NCBI GenBank assembly: GCA_031286725.1
Contig: JAITTR010000023.1
Location: 1-15,178, forward strand
DNA length: 15,178 nt
Source: Holosporales bacterium
Lineage (GTDB): Bacteria; Pseudomonadota; Alphaproteobacteria; RUG11792
Direction: 5' to 3'
Below the pieces are notes generated by a model. The model did no database searches. It had not been told where the DNA came from and saw only the letters and a list, made by a program, of their open reading frames with translations. Both the position numbers and the translations under genes were made by a program. Shown here piece after piece: positions 9,179 to 15,178 of the stretch; within the stretch, counting starts at the first letter, position 1; every line of letters begins with the position of its first letter.

Positions 9179-10294
9179 CTATTCTCTCATAAGCATAGAT
9201 AAAGTTTTGGAGATCATCCGAATGTCTGAGCTTAACGTATCGACAATATATTTTTTCCCGGAAATGGATTCTTGAGCCATAGAATTTAATGCGGCGTCAA
9301 TAGACGTCAATTTCTCTGCCATCTCTTTCCAAACGCCGTCAGTCATTTTTTGAGATATATTCATAGTGACGGTCTGTAATTCTAATTGGTTTTTGCCAAG
9401 GGCTTTTATAACGTCTTGATGAAACGTTAAAGCTTCAGTTAGCTTAGATATTTTCCCGGAGACTTCTTTTTGCATATTAAACAAAGTCGCTCTATTTCCG
9501 TCAAGGTCTTTTAATTGATTTTGAAATGCGTACATCGTTTCTATTGTTTTTTCTAAAAGCCCCATCGAAAAAACGGAACCGTGAAATTCCGGTTGGCTGT
9601 CAATAGAGTCGAAACTTATCGTATGCTTGGTTATCCATTCTTCTATTTTATCGATAAAATCATCTGCCGCTCTTTTTTGATTAATCGTCAAAAACCCAAG
9701 AATAAGAGAGCTAGACAATCCGAGTAAGGAACATCCAAAAGCTATTCCCATTCCGGAAAGGGGGATTTTTAAACTGTTTTTTAATTTTAAAAATGATTCT
9801 GCCGCATCAGATTGCTCTATGCCTAAGTTATCTATAATATTAGCGACATTTCCGATAGTGTGCGACAATCCCCAGAAAGTTCCTAACAATCCGAGGAAAA
9901 TCAATATACCGGAAATATATCTAGGAAAAGAAGCGTAATCGTCAATTTTCTTTTCAATACCGGCCATTATAGTTTGTAATTTTGATTGAGATATTAATTT
10001 GTTAGTCTTTGTAATATACAAAGTTATAGGTTTTATAACTTTTAATTTACTAACGTCTTTTGCCGACAACTCGTCAAGCTTATATAATAAAGAATACTCG
10101 CCTAAATATAAACATAAATTACGATAAACAAGCAATATTCCTAAAAATAACGATAATATTATTATTGAATTTATTTGAGCATTATATATAAACGCGCTTT
10201 TCAAAACGTCGAACAAAAATATAACAAGCGTAACGACCAATCCTAAGAAAATAGATATGCGGAAAATACAAGATATAGAAGACTTAAGCCTCAT
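9179..10294 (-). CDS. MotA/TolQ/ExbB-family proton channel protein
   Basis: An inner-membrane protein of 371 aa with hydrophobic segments at about 12-33, 41-60, 124-147 and 179-204. The third and fourth carry the family signatures: GLLGTFWGLS (135-144) and PLSGMGIAFGCSLLGLSSS (178-196). Such proteins form proton-driven stator or energiser complexes with a MotB/TolR/ExbD-type partner. The long C-terminal part (about 205-371) is polar and looks helical or coiled-coil, a layout seen in MotA-like proteins that act with an OmpA-type peptidoglycan-binding partner. No partner gene is adjacent: downstream lies the repeat element and gene-free DNA, upstream a prepilin-like gene. There is no strong Shine-Dalgarno sequence before the ATG. 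I cannot tell TolQ-, ExbB- and MotA-like roles apart, so I give no symbol. Confidence 0.8.
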   Translation of the reverse strand: MRLKSSISCIFRISIFLGLVVTLVIFLFDVLKSAFIYNAQINSIIILSLFLGILLVYRNLCLYLGEYSLLYKLDELSAKDVSKLKVIKPITLYITKTNKLISQSKLQTIMAGIEKKIDDYASFPRYISGILIFLGLLGTFWGLSHTIGNVANIIDNLGIEQSDAAESFLKLKNSLKIPLSGMGIAFGCSLLGLSSSLILGFLTINQKRAADDFIDKIEEWITKHTISFDSIDSQPEFHGSVFSMGLLEKTIETMYAFQNQLKDLDGNRATLFNMQKEVSGKISKLTEALTFHQDVIKALGKNQLELQTVTMNISQKMTDGVWKEMAEKLTSIDAALNSMAQESISGKKYIVDTLSSDIRMISKTLSMLMRE

Positions 10295-10330
10295 ATTACG
10301 CCTATTTCAAAGACTTTAACTTTTATTTAT

Positions 10331-10339
10331 TTTATAGCA
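10331..10339 (-). promoter_or_regulatory. Possible extended -10 promoter for the ExbB-like gene
   Basis: On the minus strand TGCTATAAA forms an extended -10 element about 36 nt upstream of the ATG. It would give a leader of about 30 nt. The matching -35 region is poor, so this is tentative. Confidence 0.3.
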
Positions 10340-10489
10340 TACCTTACAATTTTGCCATAAATTAAGCTTCCTAAAATTATTTTAGATAGTACATTGTGAT
10401 ACACGTAGGTATATTATAAAGACCATTAAAAGGCGGCTAATTGGGTTTGCAAGAACTCTTAAACTTAGGTAGAGAAGTATATGCAAAAA

Positions 10490-11068
10490 TTAAAATGCGG
10501 GGAGGCCAGTTCTTCCAGTATTTCTTATTGGAGCTTTATTATTCGCGAAGTTTGCGATAAATACTTTTTCACTATACCAAAGAATTATTTCGTCTTCATT
10601 CTTAGAATTCTGGGATTTTATTATGATTGCGACTTTATCGTCGCTCAAAGCGCTTGAGAATTCCGTTATTCCAAGATTTTTCTGAGCCGGAGAAACCGTC
10701 GGGTTTCCAAACGAAGGGTTCATTCTGTATAGCAACCATTTGCCGTATCCGTTTTTAGCAAAGCTTTCCATTATGCCTAAAGTTTTAAAGGGGACTATTC
10801 CAAACGAATCTTTCATGCTTTCGTTTTGTTCGCCTATATTTAGGTCAAATTTTGAAGGATATGGAATTTTGTAACTTGATAAATAATACGCCCCAATCGA
10901 TTTTATGACAAAATCAATATTAGATTGAGTTTTTTGTGTACGAGTCAAGGTTAATATCGACTTTAGCTGGGGCAAAACGATAGCTGAGACTAATCCGATT
11001 ATTAATAGAGAAATTGATGCTTCTATTAGAGAAAACCCATACAAATTTAATTTTATTTTAGGTTTCAT
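10490..11068 (-). CDS. Type IV prepilin-like / pseudopilin protein
   Basis: 192 aa with a class III prepilin signal. A short positive leader (MKPKIKLNLYG) is followed by FSLIEA, so prepilin peptidase would cut between G11 and F12, and E16 is the conserved glutamate at mature position 5. A hydrophobic helix continues to about residue 33. The C-terminal part (VPFKTLGI at 92-99, YGKWLLYRMNP at 108-118, a DEIILWYS stretch near 159-166) resembles alphaproteobacterial single-gene prepilin-type proteins, in which an aromatic/Gly segment precedes a D-x-x-x-W motif. It is presumably anchored in the inner membrane. No secretin, ATPase or PilD gene is visible nearby, so the apparatus it serves is unknown. 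No internal Met precedes the cleavage site, so the start is fixed. Confidence 0.8.
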   Translation of the reverse strand: MKPKIKLNLYGFSLIEASISLLIIGLVSAIVLPQLKSILTLTRTQKTQSNIDFVIKSIGAYYLSSYKIPYPSKFDLNIGEQNESMKDSFGIVPFKTLGIMESFAKNGYGKWLLYRMNPSFGNPTVSPAQKNLGITEFSSALSDDKVAIIIKSQNSKNEDEIILWYSEKVFIANFANNKAPIRNTGRTGLPAF

Positions 11069-11069
11069 T

Positions 11070-11097
11070 TTGATAAGATGAAGTCTATATCTATTAT
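11070..11097 (+). promoter_or_regulatory. Possible kdsB promoter overlapping the divergent gene's promoter
   Basis: TTGATA (11070-11075), 16 nt, TATTAT (11092-11097). RNA would start near 11104, about 10 nt before the preferred kdsB ATG at 11114 and downstream of the alternative ATG at 11078. It is weak but fits the start choice. Confidence 0.3.
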
Positions 11098-11120
11098 AGA
11101 ATTATTGCATAAAATGAAAA
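11093..11120 (-). promoter_or_regulatory. Possible promoter of the prepilin-like gene
   Basis: On the minus strand TATAAT occupies 11098-11093. A TTTTCA lies 16 nt upstream (11120-11115), inside the first codons of kdsB. The -10 box shares bases with the proposed kdsB -10 on the other strand. It would give a leader of about 18 nt before the ATG at 11068. Confidence 0.3.
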
Positions 11121-11860
11121 AAAGCGCTTCCGCAATTTTTATTCCCGCTAGGCTAAACTCGTCTAGATTTCCAAGGAAAATTCTGACCCCGATATTTGGG
11201 AAACCCCTAATAATCCGAGTTTTAGAAAGAGCCCAAAATTTAAAGTTAGGCGATTGCTATGTTGCATGCTGTTGCGAAGAGATAAAAAACATAGTGGAAG
11301 CTCATGGAGGAAAAGCCATATTAACGGATCCTAATTTGCCTTCCGGTACGGACAGAATTTTCGCGGCCGCTTCTTCTATTGACGAAAAACCGGAATTTAT
11401 TATAAATCTTCAAGGAGATAATCCCGTTTTTGACGAATCAATCATACCTTCCATTTTAAACGTTTTAACAAAAGACGAAACTATAGATATGACGACCCCG
11501 GTCGTTTTGAAAAAATCATTAGAAGACGCCAAAAACGAGAATATAGTTAAAGTCGTTTTTAACGACATGGAAAACGATGAGCCTGGAAAAGCTATATATT
11601 TTTCAAGAAATTATATTCCAAACGGCGCCGATTATTTTTACGCTCACATAGGAATATACGCTTATAGATATAAGGCGATAGAAAAGTTTGTCGCTTTAGC
11701 TCCAACTTATTTGGAAAAAACTGAAAGGTTAGAGCAATTAAGAGCTATACAAAACGATATGAACATTTGGGCCGTTCCGGTAGAAGGAATTTCTTTATCT
11801 GTCGATACTAAAGAGGATTTAATTGCAGTTGAAGAATATTTAAAAAATACTGCGTTATAG
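11114..11860 (+). CDS. kdsB: 3-deoxy-manno-octulosonate cytidylyltransferase
   Basis: KdsB activates Kdo with CTP to CMP-Kdo, the sugar donor for WaaA. With the ATG at 11114 it has 248 aa, the length of E. coli KdsB. A longer reading from 11078 adds 12 residues that the family lacks and would start upstream of the likely promoter. Motifs: PARLNSSRFPRK (11-22, nucleotide-binding loop), SGTDRI (77-82), LQGDNP (99-104, with the metal-binding Asp), HIGIYAYR (178-185), EKTERLEQLR (201-210) and SVDTKEDL (229-236). Odd point: the family's usual ATD at the end of the third beta strand reads ACCC here (51-54). The gene is divergent from the prepilin-like gene with 45 bp between starts. After the stop, a GTTTAC/GTAAAC stem lacks a T-run, so no clear terminator is seen. 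Confidence 0.95.
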   Translation: MKKSASAIFIPARLNSSRFPRKILTPIFGKPLIIRVLERAQNLKLGDCYVACCCEEIKNIVEAHGGKAILTDPNLPSGTDRIFAAASSIDEKPEFIINLQGDNPVFDESIIPSILNVLTKDETIDMTTPVVLKKSLEDAKNENIVKVVFNDMENDEPGKAIYFSRNYIPNGADYFYAHIGIYAYRYKAIEKFVALAPTYLEKTERLEQLRAIQNDMNIWAVPVEGISLSVDTKEDLIAVEEYLKNTAL

Positions 11861-12276
11861 GTTTTTGAAATTTAAGGTTTACGTAAATCAGTAAACTATG
11901 TGGATATAGTCGGTGGGAGTATATCTCGGCGCCTCTCAACAGATTTTTCTCTATGGTATAAATAATAAAAGAAAAATAGTAGAAATAACATCTGTGAGTA
12001 AGAGAGTATTTTGTGGTAACTGTTAGAAATATAAATAGCGAAGATGTTAAATAGATCTGAGTTTTAGCGCTCATACTTCTATCTGCTTGGCAAACGTTAC
12101 AAGGTTCTGCCAACTACAAATTGTGAACTAATCAATCTCGGTTTCTAATGAGAATGTAGAAAAATCAATAGATTATAATTTTTATAAAAAGAAAGTAGGA
12201 TGGTAGCCAACGAAACTGGCGAGCCGCATATCAACCAAAACGAACTGAAAAATAGAGCGTTAAAAAATTTCGAAAA
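11861..12276. other. Intergenic region between kdsB and the glycosyltransferase gene
   Basis: This gap lies between the convergent 3' ends of kdsB and the glycosyltransferase gene. No supported gene or RNA was found. A 101-codon minus-strand frame (11808-12113, TTG start) overlaps the kdsB 3' end and has no recognisable domain. Just after the glycosyltransferase stop, in its sense, a weak AATTT/AAATT stem is followed by four Ts; it could end that transcript but is poor. Confidence 0.4.
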
Positions 12277-13302
12277 TTAGCTGCAGATTAAGGATAAAAT
12301 CTCTTGGACGCTTTTCTTAGAATTTTCTATGGAAAAAGTTTGGGAAACCATTTCTCTTCCTGTTTGTCTTATTTTTACGAATAACTCTGGAGATTCGATA
12401 ATTTCTTTAAGTTTTTCGGCCATTATGGTTGGATTTCTTTTTTCTATTAATATTCCGTCGACGTTGTTCGTTATTATAAACTCTGGGCCTTTACACTTTG
12501 TGGAAACTATTAGACATCCTTGAGCCATTCCTTCTATCGCTATCATTGAGAAACTCTCGCTTCTCGATGGAATTACGACTATGTCAGTATTTCTTAGACA
12601 ATTTTCCATGTCGTTTGTCCAATTGTTTATTTTTAGATTTTTTATTTTTAAAAATACCTTCAGCGTCTTTAATATTATTGCCAATCTTCCGTTTCCGTAA
12701 ATATTTACGGTATATTTATTCGGATCTACGGTTTTTTGTAAAACGTTTAAGGCTCTAATAAAATCCGTGAATCCTTTTTTTCTTCTGAAAAACCCAAAAG
12801 CGGAAATATTAATCTTTTTATTCCAAGTTATTCTATGCTTTGAAATAGCTGCAGATAGAAAATTATTTATTAAAAAGATATTATTTAACCCTTTTTTATT
12901 TAAGTGTTCTAAAACGGGTTGAGAAACGGCGACTAAATAATCTGCGCGATTCAGATTCGTATTCTGAAATCCATGAACTACCATGATTATTTTAGCCGTT
13001 GATGATACCTTTCTCCATATATAGGCGTCAATCGGCTTATGAACCCAAATTATGTCGCTATTATCCGTTAGATTTCTCATGACTTTGAAATCTTTTTTCC
13101 ATTTTATAGGTATTCTTCTTATATAATTTATTTCTTTTAATTTCTTTAGCGAAACTTTGCTTAATTTATCTTTAACTTTAGCTTCTAAACGAATAATCGG
13201 CGTCGAATCGATTCCTATCTCTTCAAACAATCTTTGGTGCGAAAGAAAAACAGTTCTTGTTCCGCCAAGACCTTTTCCTGAGCAAACGTGCAATATTTTC
13301 AA
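12277..13302 (-). CDS. GT4-type (GT-B fold) glycosyltransferase
   Basis: 341 aa with the layout of family 1/GT4 retaining glycosyltransferases. The N-terminal half starts MKILHVCSGKGLGGTRTVF, with the glycine-rich acceptor-side loop. The C-terminal half carries FGFFRRKKGF (169-178) and the E-x7-E motif (E249 to E257 in ESFSMIAIE), which contacts the nucleotide sugar. There is no signal peptide, so it should act in the cytoplasm or at the inner membrane face. With waaA and kdsB in the window, a role in LPS core or another surface glycan is likely. Sugar and acceptor cannot be read from the sequence. The start is TTG with AGGAA 5 nt upstream, and the family's N-terminal strand begins right there. 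The gene is transcribed away from rlmE. Confidence 0.85.
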   Translation of the reverse strand: MKILHVCSGKGLGGTRTVFLSHQRLFEEIGIDSTPIIRLEAKVKDKLSKVSLKKLKEINYIRRIPIKWKKDFKVMRNLTDNSDIIWVHKPIDAYIWRKVSSTAKIIMVVHGFQNTNLNRADYLVAVSQPVLEHLNKKGLNNIFLINNFLSAAISKHRITWNKKINISAFGFFRRKKGFTDFIRALNVLQKTVDPNKYTVNIYGNGRLAIILKTLKVFLKIKNLKINNWTNDMENCLRNTDIVVIPSRSESFSMIAIEGMAQGCLIVSTKCKGPEFIITNNVDGILIEKRNPTIMAEKLKEIIESPELFVKIRQTGREMVSQTFSIENSKKSVQEILSLICS

Positions 13303-13307
13303 CGTTT

Positions 13308-13312
13308 TTCCT
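13308..13312 (-). promoter_or_regulatory. Ribosome binding site of the glycosyltransferase gene (TTG start)
   Basis: AGGAA on the minus strand ends 5 nt before the TTG at 13302-13300. It decides for this non-ATG start. Confidence 0.55.
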
Positions 13313-13582
13313 AAATAATAACCGGAGGATTCGCATTAAAGAATACCAAACTGCCAATGTTTTTAAAATTATTTTACGTTTTTGGAAAAGAGGGGAGTAT
13401 TCTAAAAATTAAATTAAATCTTTAAACTTAATTTTTGTTGAAAATTAGTATGCGATCTCACGACATAGTTAATGAGAATTGTTTTTAAGGAGCTTTACTC
13501 TATTAAAATTATATGAGAGATTTAAAAAGGTTCGGTTTAGGAGCGCAAAGCTTTTAACTAATCAACATAATAATTTTGTTGA
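13313..13582. other. Divergent intergenic region, glycosyltransferase/rlmE
   Basis: The region between two divergent genes should hold both promoters. The rlmE promoter is recognisable at its right end. For the glycosyltransferase gene only a weak extended -10-like TGGTATTCT on the minus strand (about 13350-13358) is visible. No open frame or structured RNA was recognised. Confidence 0.4.
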
Positions 13583-13612
13583 TTGTGCCGAGAATTTCTA
13601 ACTTGATATAAT
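13583..13612 (+). promoter_or_regulatory. Predicted promoter of rlmE
   Basis: TTGTGC (13583-13588), 18 nt, TATAAT (13607-13612), preceded by TGA, which makes an extended -10. RNA would start near 13619, about 23 nt before the ATG. The GGAGA at 13618-13622 is too far upstream to serve as a normal Shine-Dalgarno sequence. Confidence 0.5.
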
Positions 13613-13641
13613 TTAGCGGAGACAAGCGATAGTTTTTCCTG

Positions 13642-14274
13642 ATGAAAAAGATTATAAAAAATAAAAAGCTTAAAAAATCGTCAAGACAGTGGATTTTGAG
13701 GCAAATGAAAGATCCGTATATTATAAGAGCCAAAAAGGAAGGGTATAGGTCGAGATCTGCTTTTAAATTGCTGGAAATTCAGGAAAAGTTTAAAATTATA
13801 CGAAAAGATTCAATAGTAATAGACCTAGGTTCAGCTCCCGGCGGATGGTCTCAAATTGTCTCTCAGGTTTGCAAGAAAGTCATATCTATTGATCTTTTGG
13901 AAATGGAATCTTTACCAAATGTCGAGTTCATTCAAGGGGATTTTTTGGATCTTCGAAGCGTTGAAAAAATAAATCGGATATTAAATGGAAACTTAGCCGA
14001 CGTCGTCTTAAGCGATATGGCTCCGAACGCCTGCGGAGTAAAGAGTATAGATCATATAAGAATTATGAATCTTATAGAACAGGTTTTCGAGTTTTGTAAA
14101 GAAAATTTAAAAACGGAGGGAGTTTTGGTTGCTAAAGTTTTCCAAGGAGGAACCGAAGATAGCTTACTGCGGGAGCTAAAGAAACGGTTTGAAAAAACGA
14201 TTCATTTTAAGCCGAAGGCTAGTAGGAAGGAATCCGTGGAAACATATCTTATAGCTCTTGGATTTTTGCGATAA
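13642..14274 (+). CDS. rlmE: 23S rRNA (uridine-2'-O)-methyltransferase RlmE (FtsJ)
   Basis: RlmE methylates the 2'-OH of U2552 (E. coli numbering) in the 23S rRNA A-loop, a late step of 50S assembly. The 210 aa match the family length. The SAM-binding motif is DLGSAPGGWS (61-70). The catalytic K-D-K-E tetrad is complete: K42 in SRSAFKLLE, D125 in SDMAPN, K165 in VAKVF and E200 in ESVETY. The lysine-rich N-terminus (KKIIKNKKLKK) is suited to rRNA contact. The ATG has no good Shine-Dalgarno sequence but is the natural family start. The gene is monocistronic: its own promoter lies upstream, and 31 nt after the stop begins the two-hairpin repeat element, copy B. Confidence 0.95.
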   Translation: MKKIIKNKKLKKSSRQWILRQMKDPYIIRAKKEGYRSRSAFKLLEIQEKFKIIRKDSIVIDLGSAPGGWSQIVSQVCKKVISIDLLEMESLPNVEFIQGDFLDLRSVEKINRILNGNLADVVLSDMAPNACGVKSIDHIRIMNLIEQVFEFCKENLKTEGVLVAKVFQGGTEDSLLRELKKRFEKTIHFKPKASRKESVETYLIALGFLR

Positions 14275-14305
14275 GACTCAAAAAATTTGCTTTTCATGTT
14301 TCACG

Positions 14306-14394
14306 GGGCGGAGATGGTATTTTCAATTATACCATCTCCGCCCTGGGAGATTTGTCAAGGTCCGCTCGTTTCTCTCGCTCTCTACCTTGACAAA
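14306..14394 (+). repeat. Two-hairpin 3' repeat element, copy B
   Basis: Starts 31 nt after the rlmE stop. Part 1 is a perfect 15-bp inverted repeat (14306-14320 with 14329-14343; arm GGGCGGAGATGGTAT) around an 8-nt loop. Part 2 has the arms TTTGTCAAGGT (14351-14361) and ACCTTGACAAA (14384-14394) around a 22-nt interior. Compared with copy A in the same sense, the part 2 arms are identical, the interior has 4 differences, and the part 1 stem shows one compensatory pair change (T-A in A, G-C in B at stem position 8). No U-run follows, so intrinsic termination is unlikely. The LRR-gene promoter begins about 30 nt downstream, so the element separates the rlmE transcript from it. Confidence 0.85.
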
Positions 14395-14422
14395 TCCGCT
14401 ATACTCCCCCTTTATTTTTTTG

Positions 14423-14451
14423 TTGACTTTACGTTAAAGATAATATATAAT
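14423..14451 (+). promoter_or_regulatory. Strong predicted sigma70 promoter of the LRR gene
   Basis: TTGACT (14423-14428), 17 nt, TATAAT (14446-14451): near-consensus boxes at ideal spacing. RNA would start at about 14458, with a leader of about 23 nt containing AGAGGGGA (14467-14474) 6 nt before the ATG. It is the best-formed promoter and ribosome binding site pair in the window, so strong expression is expected. Confidence 0.7.
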
Positions 14452-14480
14452 ACAAAAAAACAATTTAGAGGGGAAATATA

Positions 14481-15178
14481 ATGAAGAAAATCAATAAACT
14501 TTTAGTTGCGGTTATTATGGGGCATCTTTTTTCGGCATATGCAGCAACTCCTGATCAGGACAGGGAAGAGGGAGTTAGTACCCTCACCCCAGGGAGTCAT
14601 TGGTTTGGAGTAAATGGAGACGGAAGATTAATTAACGTGTCTAATCAAGCCAGAGCTTACCTGCCTGAGCGTGATAGGAATGCTTTAGTAACCGTTCAAA
14701 GGAGGGGGGGGACTACTGTACTGGATCTTTCCAAGCTACCTGCTAAAAGTATGCGCGGGTTATGGAATCGTGAGGACTTTTGGCCTATATGGCGGAAAGC
14801 TTCAACTGAGGTTAAAGACTTTTTTAATGACAGCGATCGGGAAATAACCTTGCTTGTTCCCAAAACGCTTGAGCGCATTGAATATATTCTGCCTCGCGAT
14901 TGTCCGTACTGGGGGTGCACTATTGTTACCGTAGATCTCAACGGTTGTTCTGCTTTGAAAACTATTAATAGTAGGGCTTTTGTTAACTGCTCTAGTTTAA
15001 CAAACATAAACTTTCCAGCATGCCTTGAGGAAATTCATGAGGACGCTTTTGTTGATTGTACTAATCTCAAGAAATTAATTCTTCCCCCAGCTCCTAAAGC
15101 TTTCAGTGAAAATGCTCTCTTCAGGTGTGCTAATCTTCGTTATTTAACTCTGGGAAAACTGTCGGCTTCGGCTAGTCC
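14481..15178 (+). CDS. Secreted BspA-type leucine-rich-repeat protein (5' part)
   Basis: Open from the ATG to the window edge (232 complete codons, 3' end outside). It has a Sec signal peptide: MKKINK, hydrophobic LLVAVIMGHLF, likely cleavage after SAYA (residue 21). A region of unknown fold (22-150) follows. From about 150 LRR_5/BspA-type repeats with a period of 22-24 aa appear, each with a Cys-x-x-Leu pattern: CSALKTI, CSSLTNINFP, CTNLKKLILP, CANLRYLTLG. The block AFVNC/AFVDC recurs. Such proteins are exported and often bind host or surface ligands in host-associated bacteria, which is family knowledge and not shown here. Codon use (CTG, CGC, CGT, GCC) and G+C are visibly higher than in rlmE. 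A run of eight G lies at 14704-14711 inside the frame. Confidence 0.85.
   Translation, partial: MKKINKLLVAVIMGHLFSAYAATPDQDREEGVSTLTPGSHWFGVNGDGRLINVSNQARAYLPERDRNALVTVQRRGGTTVLDLSKLPAKSMRGLWNREDFWPIWRKASTEVKDFFNDSDREITLLVPKTLERIEYILPRDCPYWGCTIVTVDLNGCSALKTINSRAFVNCSSLTNINFPACLEEIHEDAFVDCTNLKKLILPPAPKAFSENALFRCANLRYLTLGKLSASAS
14704..14711 (+). repeat. Homopolymeric G8 tract inside the LRR gene
   Basis: Eight consecutive G in codons 75-77 (encoding part of QRRGG). The frame is open with eight. Slippage by one or two bases would break the reading frame before the LRR domain. This is a candidate contingency site, unproven. Confidence 0.6.

Noticed and set aside
11808..12113. Minus-strand 101-codon frame after kdsB
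   Set aside because: It overlaps the conserved C-terminus of kdsB, starts with TTG without a ribosome binding site, and has no family features.
14306..14343. Intrinsic terminator of rlmE
   Set aside because: The stem is strong, but no run of T follows on the plus strand. Termination by another mechanism remains possible.
14387..14405. Promoter made by TTGACA and TATACT at the end of the repeat element copy B
   Set aside because: The boxes are only 7 nt apart. The well-spaced promoter at 14423-14451 is a better candidate.
14287..14481. Plus-strand 64-codon frame between rlmE and the LRR gene
   Set aside because: It is made mainly of the repeat element and the LRR promoter, so it is an artefact of the repeat. 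Similar hypothetical proteins may be annotated at other copies.
14696..15007. Minus-strand 103-codon frame
   Set aside because: Shadow of the LRR gene, which has a signal peptide, promoter and ribosome binding site on the other strand.

Overview
The window is AT-rich DNA from a Gram-negative bacterium. It reads best as an alphaproteobacterium with a reduced or host-associated lifestyle (Holosporales- or Rickettsiales-like). That placement is an inference from the protein sequences, the low G+C and the long gene-free gaps, not from a marker gene. Two Kdo genes (waaA, kdsB) show that it makes an LPS inner core.

Layout: 1-942 has no convincing gene. A tight minus-strand pair, pheT followed 3 nt later by dnaE, fills 943-6708, with a good promoter just upstream of pheT and no pheS beside it. 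waaA (minus) covers 7039-8346. A gene-poor stretch of about 0.7 kb follows, then a MotA/TolQ/ExbB-family membrane gene (minus, 9179-10294) and a single prepilin-like gene (minus, 10490-11068). The prepilin gene is divergent from kdsB (plus, 11114-11860), and only 45 bp separate the two starts. A GT4-type glycosyltransferase (minus, 12277-13302) is divergent from rlmE (plus, 13642-14274). The window ends inside a secreted BspA-type leucine-rich-repeat gene (plus, from 14481) that has its own strong promoter and a visibly higher G+C content than its neighbours.

The genes fall into three groups: information processing (PheT, DnaE, RlmE), envelope and LPS (WaaA, KdsB, probably the glycosyltransferase and the ExbB-like channel subunit), and surface or secretion (prepilin-like protein, LRR protein). 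Apart from pheT-dnaE nothing looks like a long operon.

The most unusual structure is a two-part inverted-repeat element of about 88 nt present twice (9062-9148 and 14306-14394). Both copies lie about 30 nt after a stop codon (ExbB-like gene and rlmE), in the same orientation relative to that gene. Each has a GC-rich hairpin followed by a second inverted repeat with identical 11-nt arms. One base pair of the first hairpin differs between the copies in a compensatory way (T-A against G-C), which suggests that the structure itself is maintained.
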